Source: Actinomadura rudentiformis (GTDB lineage Bacteria > Actinomycetota > Actinomycetes > Streptosporangiales > Streptosporangiaceae). From it: a DNA stretch of 64,000 bases. Location of the stretch: contig NZ_WBMT01000010.1 in the NCBI RefSeq assembly GCF_008923185.1, positions 62,001 to 126,000 of the forward strand, written 5' to 3'. The position numbers and the translations under genes are program-made. The notes under the pieces are model-generated. The model was not told the DNA's origin. It saw only the letters and a program-made list of their open reading frames with translations, and did no database searches. Numbering within the stretch: the stretch's first letter is position 1; each line of letters begins with the position of its first letter. Below are positions 32,841 through 41,586 of this stretch, in pieces.

Positions 32841-33758
32841 ATGAATACCGCCATCTCTGTGCGCGGCCTCGTCAAGACGTTCGGCCGCACGCGCGCGCTC
32901 GATGAGCTCGACCTCACCGTCACCAGTGGGGAGGTGCACGGCTTCCTGGGCCCGAACGGCTCAGGCAAGTCAACGACCATCCGGGTCCTGCTCGGACTGC
33001 TCCGGGCCGACGCCGGCAGTGCCGAGCTCCTGGGTGGCGATCCCTGGCGGGAGGCCACCGAGCTGCACCGCCGCCTGGCGTACGTGCCGGGCGACGTGAC
33101 ATTGTGGCCCAACCTGACCGGCGGCGAGGTGATCGACCTGCTGGGCCGGCTGCGCGGCGGGCTCAACCGGCAGCGTCGCCAGGATCTCCTCGAACGGTTC
33201 GAGCTCGACCCGAGGAAGAAGGGCCGCGCCTACTCCAAGGGCAACCGGCAGAAGGTCGGCCTCATCGCGGCCCTCGCGTCCGACGTCGAGCTGCTCATCC
33301 TGGACGAGCCGACCTCCGGCCTGGACCCGCTGATGGAGGAGGTCTTCCAGCAGTGCATCCAGGACGAGCGCCGGAGCGGCCGCACGGTCCTGCTCTCCAG
33401 CCACATCCTGAGCGAGGTCGAGGCCCTCTGCGACCGGGTGACGATCATCCGCAAGGGCCGCGCGGTGGAGTCGGGAACGCTGAACGAGCTGCGGCATCTG
33501 ACCCGCACGTCGATCCAGGCCGAGCTCTCGAGCCCGCCGAACGGCCTGTCCACGATGCCCGGCGTGCACGACATCGAGATCGACGGCACCAAGATCAAGC
33601 TTGAGGTCGACAGCGTCAAGCTCGACCCGGTTCTCAAGCAGCTCGTCCAGTCCGGTGTGGTGAGCCTCACCAGCCAGCCGCCCACCCTGGAGGAGCTGTT
33701 TCTGCGGCACTACGAGGACGACCTCGCCGTGCAGAACGCGGAAGGGGCCGCGTCATGA
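32841..33758 (+). CDS. ABC exporter ATP-binding protein (305 aa)
   Basis: Standard DrrA-like nucleotide-binding domain: Walker A LGPNGSGKSTT near residues 34-44, a Q-loop region YVPGDVTLWPNLTG, signature YSKGNRQKVG, Walker B LLILDEPTSGLDP and the switch His in LLSSHILSEVEALC. A C-terminal beta-rich extension of about 90 residues follows. It couples by ATGA to the membrane subunit. The promoter and leaderless start are described separately. Relatives export antibiotics or lipids; the substrate is unknown. Confidence 0.9.
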   Translation: MNTAISVRGLVKTFGRTRALDELDLTVTSGEVHGFLGPNGSGKSTTIRVLLGLLRADAGSAELLGGDPWREATELHRRLAYVPGDVTLWPNLTGGEVIDLLGRLRGGLNRQRRQDLLERFELDPRKKGRAYSKGNRQKVGLIAALASDVELLILDEPTSGLDPLMEEVFQQCIQDERRSGRTVLLSSHILSEVEALCDRVTIIRKGRAVESGTLNELRHLTRTSIQAELSSPPNGLSTMPGVHDIEIDGTKIKLEVDSVKLDPVLKQLVQSGVVSLTSQPPTLEELFLRHYEDDLAVQNAEGAAS

Positions 33759-35359
33759 CCTCCCTCACCGGCACGGGCGGCCTGGTGCGGCTCGTCGTGC
33801 GGCGCGACCGCGTCCTGCTGCCGATCTGGACACTGCTGTTCGGGCTCATTCCGATCAGCTTCGTGGCGTCCATCCGCGACCTTTATCCCACCGCGGCCGA
33901 CCAGGCGAAGTACGCGTCCACCAGCGGGACGAACCCGACGTTCCTGGCGCTGTACGGCCAGCTGTGGGACAACGGCATCGGGGGCATCGTCGTCCAGCGC
34001 GCCGGGTTCGTCCCGGTCATGCTGGGCCTGGTCAGCGCGCTCACCGTCATCCGCCACACCCGCACCGAGGAGGAGGCCGGCCGGCGGGAACTCGTCGGCG
34101 CCACCGTGGTCGGGCGGCACGCCGCGCTGGCCGCGGCGCTGATCGTGACCATCGCCGCCAACCTGGTGATCGGCGCCCTGCTGGCCCTCGGCATGACGGG
34201 CCAGGACCTGCCGGCCGCCGGATCGGCCGCCTTCGGGCTCCAGCTGGCCATGGCCGGCATCGTCTTCGCCGCCATCGCCGGCGTGGCCGCACAACTCACC
34301 GAGGGCTCGGGCGCCGCACGCGGGCTGGCCCTGGGCACGCTGGGGGTGCTGTTCGTCGTGCGGCTCGCCGCCGACGTCGGCGGAAAGGACAGCGGCCTGT
34401 CCTGGCTGGCATGGCTGTCCCCGCTCGGCTGGGGCAATCGCCTCCGGCCGTACGGCGGCGAGCAGTGGTGGGTGCTGGCCCTGTTCGCCGTGCTCATCCT
34501 GGCGCTGGTCTACGCCTCGGTCGCGCTGTCGGCGCGGCGCGACGTCGGCGCCGGTTTCCTGCCGCCGCGGCTCGGCCCCGCCACCGCGGCCCGCGGACTG
34601 TCCACCCCGCTGGGCCTGGCCTGGCGGCTGCACCGGGCCGCACTGCTCGGCTGGACCGTCGGGCTCGGCGCTCTGGGCGTCGTGTACGGCAGCGTCGCCG
34701 AAGGAGTCAAGACCATGGTGGAGGACAACCCCGACCTGGAGAAGTACTTCACCCGGATCGGCGGTCAGGAGGGGCTCATCGACGCCTTCCTCGCCTCCTC
34801 TCTGAGCATTCTGGGCGTCATCGCCTCGGGCTATGCCATCCAGGCCGCGCTGCGGATGCGCACGGAGGAGACATCAGGCCGGGCCGAGCCGGTGCTGGGC
34901 ACCGCCACCAGCCGGATCGGCTGGGTCGCCAGCCACTTGGCCTTCTCGCTCCTCGGCCCCACCGTCGCGCTGCTGGCGAGCGGTCTCGCCGTGGGCCTCG
35001 CGCACGGGATCAACTCCGGTGACGTGGGCGGTCAGCTGCCGCGCGTTCTGGGCGCCACGCTGGTGCAGCTGCCCGCCGTCTGGCTTCTCACCGGCATCGC
35101 CCTTGCGTTGTTCGGGCTGCTCCCCCGGCTCACCGCCGTCGCCTGGGCGGCCCTGGCGCTGTTCTTCCTGCTCGGTCAGTTCGGCGCCGTTCTCCAGCTC
35201 AGCCAGAGCGTGATGGACGTCTCGCCGTTCACCCATATTCCGAAGCTGCCCGGGGGCGAGCTGCAGGTGGCGCCGCTGGCCTGGCTGCTGGGCCTGACCA
35301 CGATCCTCGTCGTCGCGGGTCTCTACGGCTTCCGCCGCCGCGATCTTGAGAGCACCTGA
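33755..35359 (+). CDS. ABC exporter permease, two-unit type (534 aa)
   Basis: A large membrane subunit with about twelve hydrophobic segments in two similar halves. It carries the cytoplasmic motifs VIRHTRTEEEAGRRELVGAT in the first half and LRMRTEETSGRAEPVLGTA in the second, typical of actinobacterial TnrB/antibiotic-exporter permeases that pair with one ATPase. It overlaps the ATPase stop by four bases. The C-terminus ends YGFRRRDLEST, as in relatives. It works in the cytoplasmic membrane with the protein from 32841. Confidence 0.88.
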   Translation: MTSLTGTGGLVRLVVRRDRVLLPIWTLLFGLIPISFVASIRDLYPTAADQAKYASTSGTNPTFLALYGQLWDNGIGGIVVQRAGFVPVMLGLVSALTVIRHTRTEEEAGRRELVGATVVGRHAALAAALIVTIAANLVIGALLALGMTGQDLPAAGSAAFGLQLAMAGIVFAAIAGVAAQLTEGSGAARGLALGTLGVLFVVRLAADVGGKDSGLSWLAWLSPLGWGNRLRPYGGEQWWVLALFAVLILALVYASVALSARRDVGAGFLPPRLGPATAARGLSTPLGLAWRLHRAALLGWTVGLGALGVVYGSVAEGVKTMVEDNPDLEKYFTRIGGQEGLIDAFLASSLSILGVIASGYAIQAALRMRTEETSGRAEPVLGTATSRIGWVASHLAFSLLGPTVALLASGLAVGLAHGINSGDVGGQLPRVLGATLVQLPAVWLLTGIALALFGLLPRLTAVAWAALALFFLLGQFGAVLQLSQSVMDVSPFTHIPKLPGGELQVAPLAWLLGLTTILVVAGLYGFRRRDLEST

Positions 35360-35585
35360 GCCTGGCGATCGCCGGTGCACCGAGTGCGGCTCGCCCGACC
35401 TGGAGCCGGGTTTCATCGAGGACGCGGGCGAGTCCTCCAAGGGCTTCGCGCGCTGGATCGCCGGGCCTCTGGAGCGCGGGGCCTTCGGCGGCGCGAAGCG
35501 GTTCGGCAAGGAACGCTGGCAGGTGGACGCCTTCCGGTGCCGCCAGTGCGCGCACTTGGAGCTCTTCGCCGGCCACAGGACCTGA
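35346..35585 (+). CDS. Small zinc-ribbon protein (79 aa)
   Basis: Cys11-x2-Cys14 (CTECGSPDLEPGF) and a C-terminal CRQC pair near residues 65-68 frame a 50-residue middle part (FARWIAGPLERGAFGGAKRF). This is the form of a zinc ribbon that binds nucleic acid or a protein. The likely start is TTG 35346, which overlaps the permease end, so it may be translationally coupled to the exporter. The family is recognisable by layout only, without assigned function. Confidence 0.65.
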   Translation: MRAPEPGDRRCTECGSPDLEPGFIEDAGESSKGFARWIAGPLERGAFGGAKRFGKERWQVDAFRCRQCAHLELFAGHRT

Positions 35586-35597
35586 TTCAGCGCTGAC

Positions 35598-36539
35598 TCA
35601 GCCAGTGGGCCGGTAGGGCTCGGCGAGCCAGTAGCCGGGATCGTCACGCGGCGGGAGTTCCGGCGTCCCCAGCAGCCGCAACATCCGGCGGAGCTGTGGG
35701 TTCCGGTTTTGGCGATGCCAGACCACCGACCATGGGGCCAGCGGCACGGGGTCCACGAGCCGGATGCGGCGCAGGCCGGAGTCCCGCGGTATCTCGATGG
35801 ACGCCTCACCGAGCGCGACCGCGCGGCCCTCCCGGCGGACCAGCTCGCCATAGTGGCGGAGGCCGACGGCGGGCTCGGTGAAACGGATGGGGATGCCGAA
35901 CCGCCGCGCGAGCCGGGTCAGGAAACCGCGAGCCTCCGTGGCGTCACCCGGATCGGGCATGGCGATCCCCGCCTCGCGCAACTCCTCCGGCCGCATCGTC
36001 TCCCGGTCCGCGAGGGGATGGTCGCCGCCGACGAAGGCGTACATCGGCTGGACGTGCGACAGCCGATGGTCCAGCTCCGGCGGCAAGGGCGCACCGAGAT
36101 CGTGGACTTGGCCGAACGCGGCATCGATCTCGCGGCTCCACACGGCGGGCAGCGCGACCGCGAGTCCCTGGCGCATGCTGGGCTCGATCCGCAGCTCCGG
36201 GTCGCGGTCGAGCAGCTCGCGGAGCACGCCCAGGGGGCTGAACCGCTCGTCATAGACGTCCACCCGCAACCGCCCGGTGCTCTCCCGCACCGAGTCCACG
36301 GCGGCTTCGAAGGCGGCCAGCGCGTCCTTCGCCTTCGGCAGCAGGCGGCGTCCCGCCGGAGTCAGCTCGACGCGGCGCGTGGTGCGCTCGAACAGTGGCA
36401 CCCCGAGCGCCTCTTCGAGGCGCCGGATGCGCTTGGAGAGGGCCTGCTGGCTGAGGTACATCCGTTCGGCCGCCCTGCCGAAGTGCATCTCCTCGGCGGT
36501 GGCCACGAAGGCGCGCATGCCCTGGAGATCCACGTCCAT
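35598..36539 (-). CDS. LysR-family transcriptional regulator (313 aa)
   Basis: The N-terminal winged helix is typical (MRAFVATAEEMHFGRAAERM, then LSQQALSKRIRRLEEALGV and LFERTTRRVELTPAGRRLL). A periplasmic-binding-protein-like effector domain follows from about residue 90. The gene diverges from clpP; a 15-base dyad lies between the starts. LysR proteins typically control the divergent neighbour, so regulation of this clpP is plausible. The effector is unknown. Confidence 0.9.
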   Translation of the reverse strand: MDVDLQGMRAFVATAEEMHFGRAAERMYLSQQALSKRIRRLEEALGVPLFERTTRRVELTPAGRRLLPKAKDALAAFEAAVDSVRESTGRLRVDVYDERFSPLGVLRELLDRDPELRIEPSMRQGLAVALPAVWSREIDAAFGQVHDLGAPLPPELDHRLSHVQPMYAFVGGDHPLADRETMRPEELREAGIAMPDPGDATEARGFLTRLARRFGIPIRFTEPAVGLRHYGELVRREGRAVALGEASIEIPRDSGLRRIRLVDPVPLAPWSVVWHRQNRNPQLRRMLRLLGTPELPPRDDPGYWLAEPYRPTG

Positions 36540-36556
36540 GATCTCAGCATCGATTC

Positions 36557-36571
36557 ACAACCCGCGGTTGT
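36557..36571. promoter_or_regulatory. Dyad between lysR and clpP
   Basis: ACAACC and GGTTGT form a perfect dyad around CGC in the 89-base gap between the divergent lysR and clpP starts. It lies 18 bases before the lysR ATG. LysR boxes are usually imperfect T-N11-A dyads, so this is a candidate binding site, not a proven one. Confidence 0.5.
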
Positions 36572-36628
36572 CAAAGCCTCGCCAAGAGCTGTTGGACACG
36601 CGGCCTGAGCAGCGGATTTCCTGATGCC

Positions 36629-37222
36629 ATGACCAACGACTCCACCCCCGCGCTCTCCATCGGTGATCCGGTCTTCCAGCGGCTGCTCCAGCAGCGCATC
36701 GTCTTCCTGGGACAGGAGGTGGACGACGCCATCGCCAACCGGATCTGCGGCGAGATGCTGCTGCTGTCCGCCGAGGACCGCACGCGGGACATCCACCTTT
36801 ACATCAACTCGCCCGGCGGCTCCGTCACCGCCGGGATGGCCATCTACGACGTCATGCAGTACATCCCGAACGACGTGGCGACGCTGTCGCTGGGCTTCAC
36901 CGCGTCCATGGGCCAGTTCCTGCTCTGCGCGGGCACGCACGGCAAGCGCTTCGCCCTCCCGCACGCGCGCATCCTGATGCACCAGCCGTCCGGCGGGATC
37001 GGCGGCACGGCCTCCGACATCGCGGTCCAGGCCGAGAACATGCTCTTCACCAAGCGCACGATGCAACGGCTGATCGCCCACCACACCGGCCAGACGGTCG
37101 AACGGATCGAGGCCGACTCCGACCGTGACCGCTGGTTCACCGCCGACGAGGCCAAGGCCTACGGCTTCGTGGACGAGGTGGTGGGCAGCGTGCCCAGCAT
37201 CCCCGCCGAGGCGGGCGTCTGA
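36629..37222 (+). CDS. clpP: ATP-dependent Clp protease proteolytic subunit (197 aa)
   Basis: A full-length ClpP with an intact catalytic triad: Ser93 in GFTASMGQFLL, His118 in ILMHQPSGG and Asp167 in DSDRDRWFTADEA. The handle region and the INSPGGSVTAGMAIYD loop are present. It forms tetradecamers that degrade proteins fed by ClpX or ClpC. It is encoded alone, next to a LysR gene, and not in the usual clpP1-clpP2-clpX cluster, so it is probably an accessory paralogue. The ATG at 36629 gives a short N-terminus. Confidence 0.92.
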   Translation: MTNDSTPALSIGDPVFQRLLQQRIVFLGQEVDDAIANRICGEMLLLSAEDRTRDIHLYINSPGGSVTAGMAIYDVMQYIPNDVATLSLGFTASMGQFLLCAGTHGKRFALPHARILMHQPSGGIGGTASDIAVQAENMLFTKRTMQRLIAHHTGQTVERIEADSDRDRWFTADEAKAYGFVDEVVGSVPSIPAEAGV

Positions 37223-37267
37223 CCGGTGTGACTATGGGGTGAGCTGTGACTACGGGGCGAGCTGTGA

Positions 37268-40200
37268 CTACGGGGTGAGCTGGGCCATCGCTTTGCGGAT
37301 CCGTTTGTCGGACACCGGATAGCGGGTGCCGAGCTGCACTGCGAAGAGGCTGACCCGCAGCTCTTCCAGCATCCAGCGGATCTGCCGGGCCGCCTCCTCG
37401 TCGCGGCGAGCCGGGTGGAGGCGCTGCAGCGTCTGCTCGTACTCCTGCTCCAGCACCGCGACCTGATGCGACAGCTGACGGTCGCGGTTGGGGTTTTCGG
37501 GGAGCTTGTCGAGCCGGATCTGCAGCGCCCGGAGATAACGCGGCAGGTCCGCCAGGCGATGCCAGCCGGTCTCGGTCACGAACCCCGGATGGATGAGCTT
37601 GCCGAGGCGGTCGCGGATGTCGGTCAGCGACGGCACGAGCGTCAGGCTCGTGGTGCCGCGCAGCCGCCGGTCGATCTCGTGGGACTCGGCGAGGATCCGT
37701 TCGACCTGCGCCACGATCGCCGCCGTGGCGTCGTGGAGCTCGGCCCGTACGTGGTCGTAGAGGCGGGTGAAGGCCTCCTCGTCCCACGCCGGTCCCCCCG
37801 CCTCGGCGATCAGCCGGTCGGTGGCGGCGGTGACGCAGTCGTCGAAGAGCGCGGCCACCGATCCGTGCGGATTGTGGCTGAGGGCGAGCTTGCCTTGGTT
37901 GCTGAGCCGTCCCTGGATGAGCTTGACCGGGGACGGCGCGTTCACCAGGACGAGGCGCCGCGTGCCCCGCCACATGGCGCGGCGCTGCTCGGCCTCCGTC
38001 TCGTACATGCGCACGGCGACGCTGTCGCCCTCGTCGGTCAGGGCCGGATAGGCCTTGACCTCGTAGCCGGCCTGCCTGCGTTCATAGGTGCGCGGCAGCT
38101 CGCCGATCGTCCACTCGCGCAGGCCGGCGCGTTCGAGGCCGCCCGCCGACGCCGCCTTGGACAGCGTGCCGCGCACCTTGCCCTTGAGCTTGCGCTTGAG
38201 GGCGTCCAGGTCGCGGTCCTCGGCGAGCGTGCGCTTGCGGTCGTCGACGACGCGGAAGGTGAGGTGCAGGTGCGCGGGGAGCCGGGACAGGTCCCAGGAC
38301 TCGCGGGCGATCGGCACGCTGCTCATGGCGGTGAGCTCGCGTTCGAGGGCGTCGAGGAGCGGCTCGGTGCGCGGCGCCACCCGTTCCAGAACGCGGCGCG
38401 CGAAGTCGGGGGCCGGCACGAAGTTGACGCGCAGCTGCTTGGGCAGCGAGCGGATGAGCTCGGTGACCAGCTCCGCGCGCAGTCCCGGCACCTGCCAGTC
38501 GAACCCGTCGGGCTTGACCTGGTTGAGCACCTGCAACGGGATGTGCACGGTGACGCCGTCGGCGTCGGTGCCCGGCTCGAACTGGTAGGTCAGGCGGAGG
38601 CGCAGCGGCCCCTGCTGCCACACATCGGGGTAGTCGGCCTCGCTGACGTCGTCGGCGCTCTGGTTGATGAGCATCGACTTCTCGAAGTTGAGCAGGTCTG
38701 GCTCGGTCCGGCGGGCCTGCTTCCACCAGGAGTCGAAGTGGCGGCCGGAGACGACGTCGTCGGGCACCCGTTCGTCATAGAACTCGAAGAGCGTCTCGTC
38801 GTCCACGAGGATGTCGCGGCGCCGGGCGCGATGCTCCAGCTCCTCGACCTCTTCGAGAAGCTCGCGGTTGTCCCGGAAGAACTGGTGGTGGGTCTCCCAG
38901 TCCCCCTCGACCAGCGCGTGCCGGATGAACAACTCGCGGGAGAGCTCAGGGTCGATGCGGCCGTAGTTGACGCTCCGCTGGGCCACGATGGGCACGCCGT
39001 AGAGCGTGACCTTCTCGTACGCGAGGACGGCCGCCTGTTTCTTCGACCAGTGCGGTTCGCTGTAGGTGCGCTTGACCAGGTGCTCGGCGAGCGGCTCGAT
39101 CCACTCGGGCTCGATCTTGGCGTTGATGCGCCCCCAGAGCCGGGAGGTCTCCACGAGCTCGGCGGCCATCACCCAGCGCGGCGGCTTCTTGAACAGTGCC
39201 GACCCGGGGAAGACGGCGAACTTGGCGCCGCGGGCACCCAGGTATTCGTGGCCGCGCCGCCGTGGGTCCTTCTTGTCGGTGTCCTTCTTATCCGTGTCCA
39301 TCAAGCCGATGTGCGACAACAGGCCCGCCAACAACGAGACGTGCACGCGGTCGGGCGGCGCGTCGGCGCTGTTGACGGTGACGCCCAGCGATTTGGCGAC
39401 CTGGCGGAGCTGGCTGTGCAGGTCCTGCCATTCGCGTACGCGCAGGAAGTGCAGGAACTCGTTCTTGCACATTCGCCTGAACGCGCTGCCCGACAGCTCG
39501 CGCTGCTGCTCGCGCAGGTAATTCCAGAGGTTGAGGTACGCCATGAAGTCGGACGCCGGATCGGCGAAGCGGCGATGCTTCTCATCCGCGGCCTGCTGGT
39601 GCTCGGCGGGCCGTTCGCGCGGGTCCTGGATGGACAGCGCGGCCGCGATGACGAGGACCTCGCGCACGCACCCGTTCTTGTCGGCCTCCAGCACCATCCG
39701 CGCCAGCCGCGGGTCGACCGGCAGCTGCGCCAGCCGGCGCCCCAGCGGGGTGAGGCGCTTGCGCGGGTCGGTCTCGGTGGGGTCGATCGCGCCCAGCTCG
39801 TGCAGCAGATCGACGCCCGCCTTGACGTTGCGCCGGTCCGGCGGCTCGACGAACGGGAACGCCGCGATGTCGCCGAGCCCGAGGGAGGTCATCTGGAGGA
39901 TGACCGAGGCCAGGTTGGTCCGCAGGATCTCCGGATCGGTGAACTCGGGCCGGGACTCGAAGTCCTCCTCCGAATAGAGCCGGATGCAGATGCCCTCCGA
40001 CACGCGGCCGCAGCGGCCCTTCCGCTGGTTGGCGGACGCCTGGGAGATCGCCTCGATGGGCAGCCGCTGCACCTTGAGGCGGTGGCTGTAGCGGGAGATG
40101 CGCGCCGTGCCGGGGTCGACGACGTACTTGATCCCCGGCACCGTGAGCGAGGTCTCGGCGACGTTGGTCGCCAGCACGACCCGGCGGCCCCGGTGGGACT

Positions 40201-41224
40201 GGAAGACCCGGTGCTGCTCGGCCGCCGACAGCCGGGCATAGAGCGGCAGGATCTCGGTGGCCTGGCCCTTGCGGCCCTGGAAGTGCTTCTGGAGGGCGTC
40301 GGCCGTGTCGCGGATCTCGCGTTCGCCGCTCAGGAAGACCAGGACGTCACCGGGCGCCTCCAGCGCCAGCTCGTCGACCGCGTCCAGGATCGCCTGGATC
40401 TGGTCGCCATCGGACTCGGGACCCGCGTCTTCCGCGAACGGGCGGTACCGGACCTCCACGGGGTAGGTACGGCCGGACACCTCGACGATCGGCGCGCCGT
40501 CGAAGTGCTCGGAGAACCGCTCCGGGTCGATGGTCGCCGAGGTGATGATGATCTTGAGGTCGGGGCGGCGGGGCAGGATCTCCCTGAGATAGCCCAGCAG
40601 GAAGTCGATGTTGAGGCTGCGCTCGTGCGCCTCGTCGATGATCAGCGTGTCGTACTGGCGCAGCAGCCGGTCGGTCTGGATCTCGGCGAGCAGGATGCCG
40701 TCGGTCATCAGCTTGACGAGCGTGTCGTCGCTGGAGTGGTCGGTGAACCGGACCTTGTAGCCGACCGCCTCGCCCAGCGGCGTGGCGAGCTCCTCGGCGA
40801 TCCGGTCGGCGACCGTGCGCGCCGCCAGCCGCCGCGGCTGGGTGTGGCCGATCGCCCCCCGGATCCCGCGGCCCAGCTCCAGGCAGATCTTGGGCAGCTG
40901 GGTGGTCTTGCCGGATCCGGTCTCGCCCGCGACGATCACGACCTGGTGATCGCGGATCGCGGCCAGCAGGTCGTCGCGCTTCTGGCTGACCGGCAGTTCC
41001 GGCGGATAGGTGACCGCGGGCATCGCCGCGCGCCGCCGGGCCACCCGCAGTTCGGCGGCGTCGATGTCGGCGGCTATCTCGCCGGTGACCTTGTCCCGCC
41101 TCTTGGCGTCCCGCATCTTCTGCGTGCCGTCGATACGGCGGCGAAGCCGATGCTGATCTCGCAGCATCAGCTCCGGCAGACGCGCGCGCAGATCGGCGAG
41201 CGGCGATTTCACAGGCGTCCTCAT
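37268..41224 (-). CDS. hrpA: ATP-dependent RNA helicase HrpA (1318 aa)
   Basis: DEAH-box (DExH) helicase with Walker A GETGSGKT at about residues 100-107, the motif QPRRLAART, DEAH at 197-200 (LIIDEAHERSLNIDFLLGYL), SATIDPERFSEHF, and motif VI within NQRKGRCGRVSEG. The winged-helix, ratchet and OB-fold-like regions follow, and then the long HrpA-specific C-terminal domain. Length agrees with the family (about 1300). HrpA acts on mRNA and ribosomes; in E. coli it resolves stalled ribosomes. The ATG at 41224 sits in an ATGA overlap with a small upstream zinc-ribbon ORF and has only a weak own ribosome-binding site. The stop is convergent with clpP, 45 bases apart. Confidence 0.93.
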   Translation of the reverse strand: MRTPVKSPLADLRARLPELMLRDQHRLRRRIDGTQKMRDAKRRDKVTGEIAADIDAAELRVARRRAAMPAVTYPPELPVSQKRDDLLAAIRDHQVVIVAGETGSGKTTQLPKICLELGRGIRGAIGHTQPRRLAARTVADRIAEELATPLGEAVGYKVRFTDHSSDDTLVKLMTDGILLAEIQTDRLLRQYDTLIIDEAHERSLNIDFLLGYLREILPRRPDLKIIITSATIDPERFSEHFDGAPIVEVSGRTYPVEVRYRPFAEDAGPESDGDQIQAILDAVDELALEAPGDVLVFLSGEREIRDTADALQKHFQGRKGQATEILPLYARLSAAEQHRVFQSHRGRRVVLATNVAETSLTVPGIKYVVDPGTARISRYSHRLKVQRLPIEAISQASANQRKGRCGRVSEGICIRLYSEEDFESRPEFTDPEILRTNLASVILQMTSLGLGDIAAFPFVEPPDRRNVKAGVDLLHELGAIDPTETDPRKRLTPLGRRLAQLPVDPRLARMVLEADKNGCVREVLVIAAALSIQDPRERPAEHQQAADEKHRRFADPASDFMAYLNLWNYLREQQRELSGSAFRRMCKNEFLHFLRVREWQDLHSQLRQVAKSLGVTVNSADAPPDRVHVSLLAGLLSHIGLMDTDKKDTDKKDPRRRGHEYLGARGAKFAVFPGSALFKKPPRWVMAAELVETSRLWGRINAKIEPEWIEPLAEHLVKRTYSEPHWSKKQAAVLAYEKVTLYGVPIVAQRSVNYGRIDPELSRELFIRHALVEGDWETHHQFFRDNRELLEEVEELEHRARRRDILVDDETLFEFYDERVPDDVVSGRHFDSWWKQARRTEPDLLNFEKSMLINQSADDVSEADYPDVWQQGPLRLRLTYQFEPGTDADGVTVHIPLQVLNQVKPDGFDWQVPGLRAELVTELIRSLPKQLRVNFVPAPDFARRVLERVAPRTEPLLDALERELTAMSSVPIARESWDLSRLPAHLHLTFRVVDDRKRTLAEDRDLDALKRKLKGKVRGTLSKAASAGGLERAGLREWTIGELPRTYERRQAGYEVKAYPALTDEGDSVAVRMYETEAEQRRAMWRGTRRLVLVNAPSPVKLIQGRLSNQGKLALSHNPHGSVAALFDDCVTAATDRLIAEAGGPAWDEEAFTRLYDHVRAELHDATAAIVAQVERILAESHEIDRRLRGTTSLTLVPSLTDIRDRLGKLIHPGFVTETGWHRLADLPRYLRALQIRLDKLPENPNRDRQLSHQVAVLEQEYEQTLQRLHPARRDEEAARQIRWMLEELRVSLFAVQLGTRYPVSDKRIRKAMAQLTP

Positions 41225-41529
41225 ACCTTCGCTAAGGATATGGCTCTGGGTCGCAGGGCCCGCCCAGCGGGCGGACGGCACGGGCCGGCACCGGCCGGTC
41301 CCGCCGGTCGCCCTGCCTGCCGGCCCTCCCAGCGGGTCTCCCCGCAACCTTGGCACCGTAGCTCCCCGGGTCGCCGTGAGGCGATCCATTTTTCCGCGCG
41401 AGGGCCCGATGCCACCCGATGACCCCATGTCCAACATTTGCCAGAGCGTGCGAATTCCAGGACTTGATACGGACCGGCCTGCCCGTTGACCTGGAAAGAT
41501 CCGCAAAAGGGACACTCCCGGCGTGACAT
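41221..41529 (-). CDS. Possible zinc-ribbon protein coupled to hrpA (102 aa)
   Basis: This ORF reads MSRRECPFCGSFQVNG and later ELRCQGCGETRW, that is two CxxC knuckles about 50 residues apart, then a Pro/Gly/Arg-rich tail. The ATG at 41529 has GAGGGA seven bases upstream. Its stop overlaps the hrpA start by ATGA, the usual sign of translational coupling. Against it: the tail is low complexity and the family is not recognised. If real, it would be a nucleic-acid-binding partner of HrpA. Confidence 0.42.
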   Translation of the reverse strand: MSRRECPFCGSFQVNGQAGPYQVLEFARSGKCWTWGHRVASGPRAEKWIASRRPGELRCQGCGETRWEGRQAGRPAGPAGAGPCRPPAGRALRPRAISLAKV

Positions 41530-41586
41530 GTCTGATCCCTCGAAAGGACTCCCCGTAAGGCAGCGAATCATTCATCATTGGCGACC

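Noticed and set aside
37415..41422. A 1335-codon open frame antisense to hrpA
   Set aside because: High GC keeps antisense frames open; its composition is Leu/Arg/Asp/Gly-biased without any domain, while HrpA motifs are complete on the other strand.
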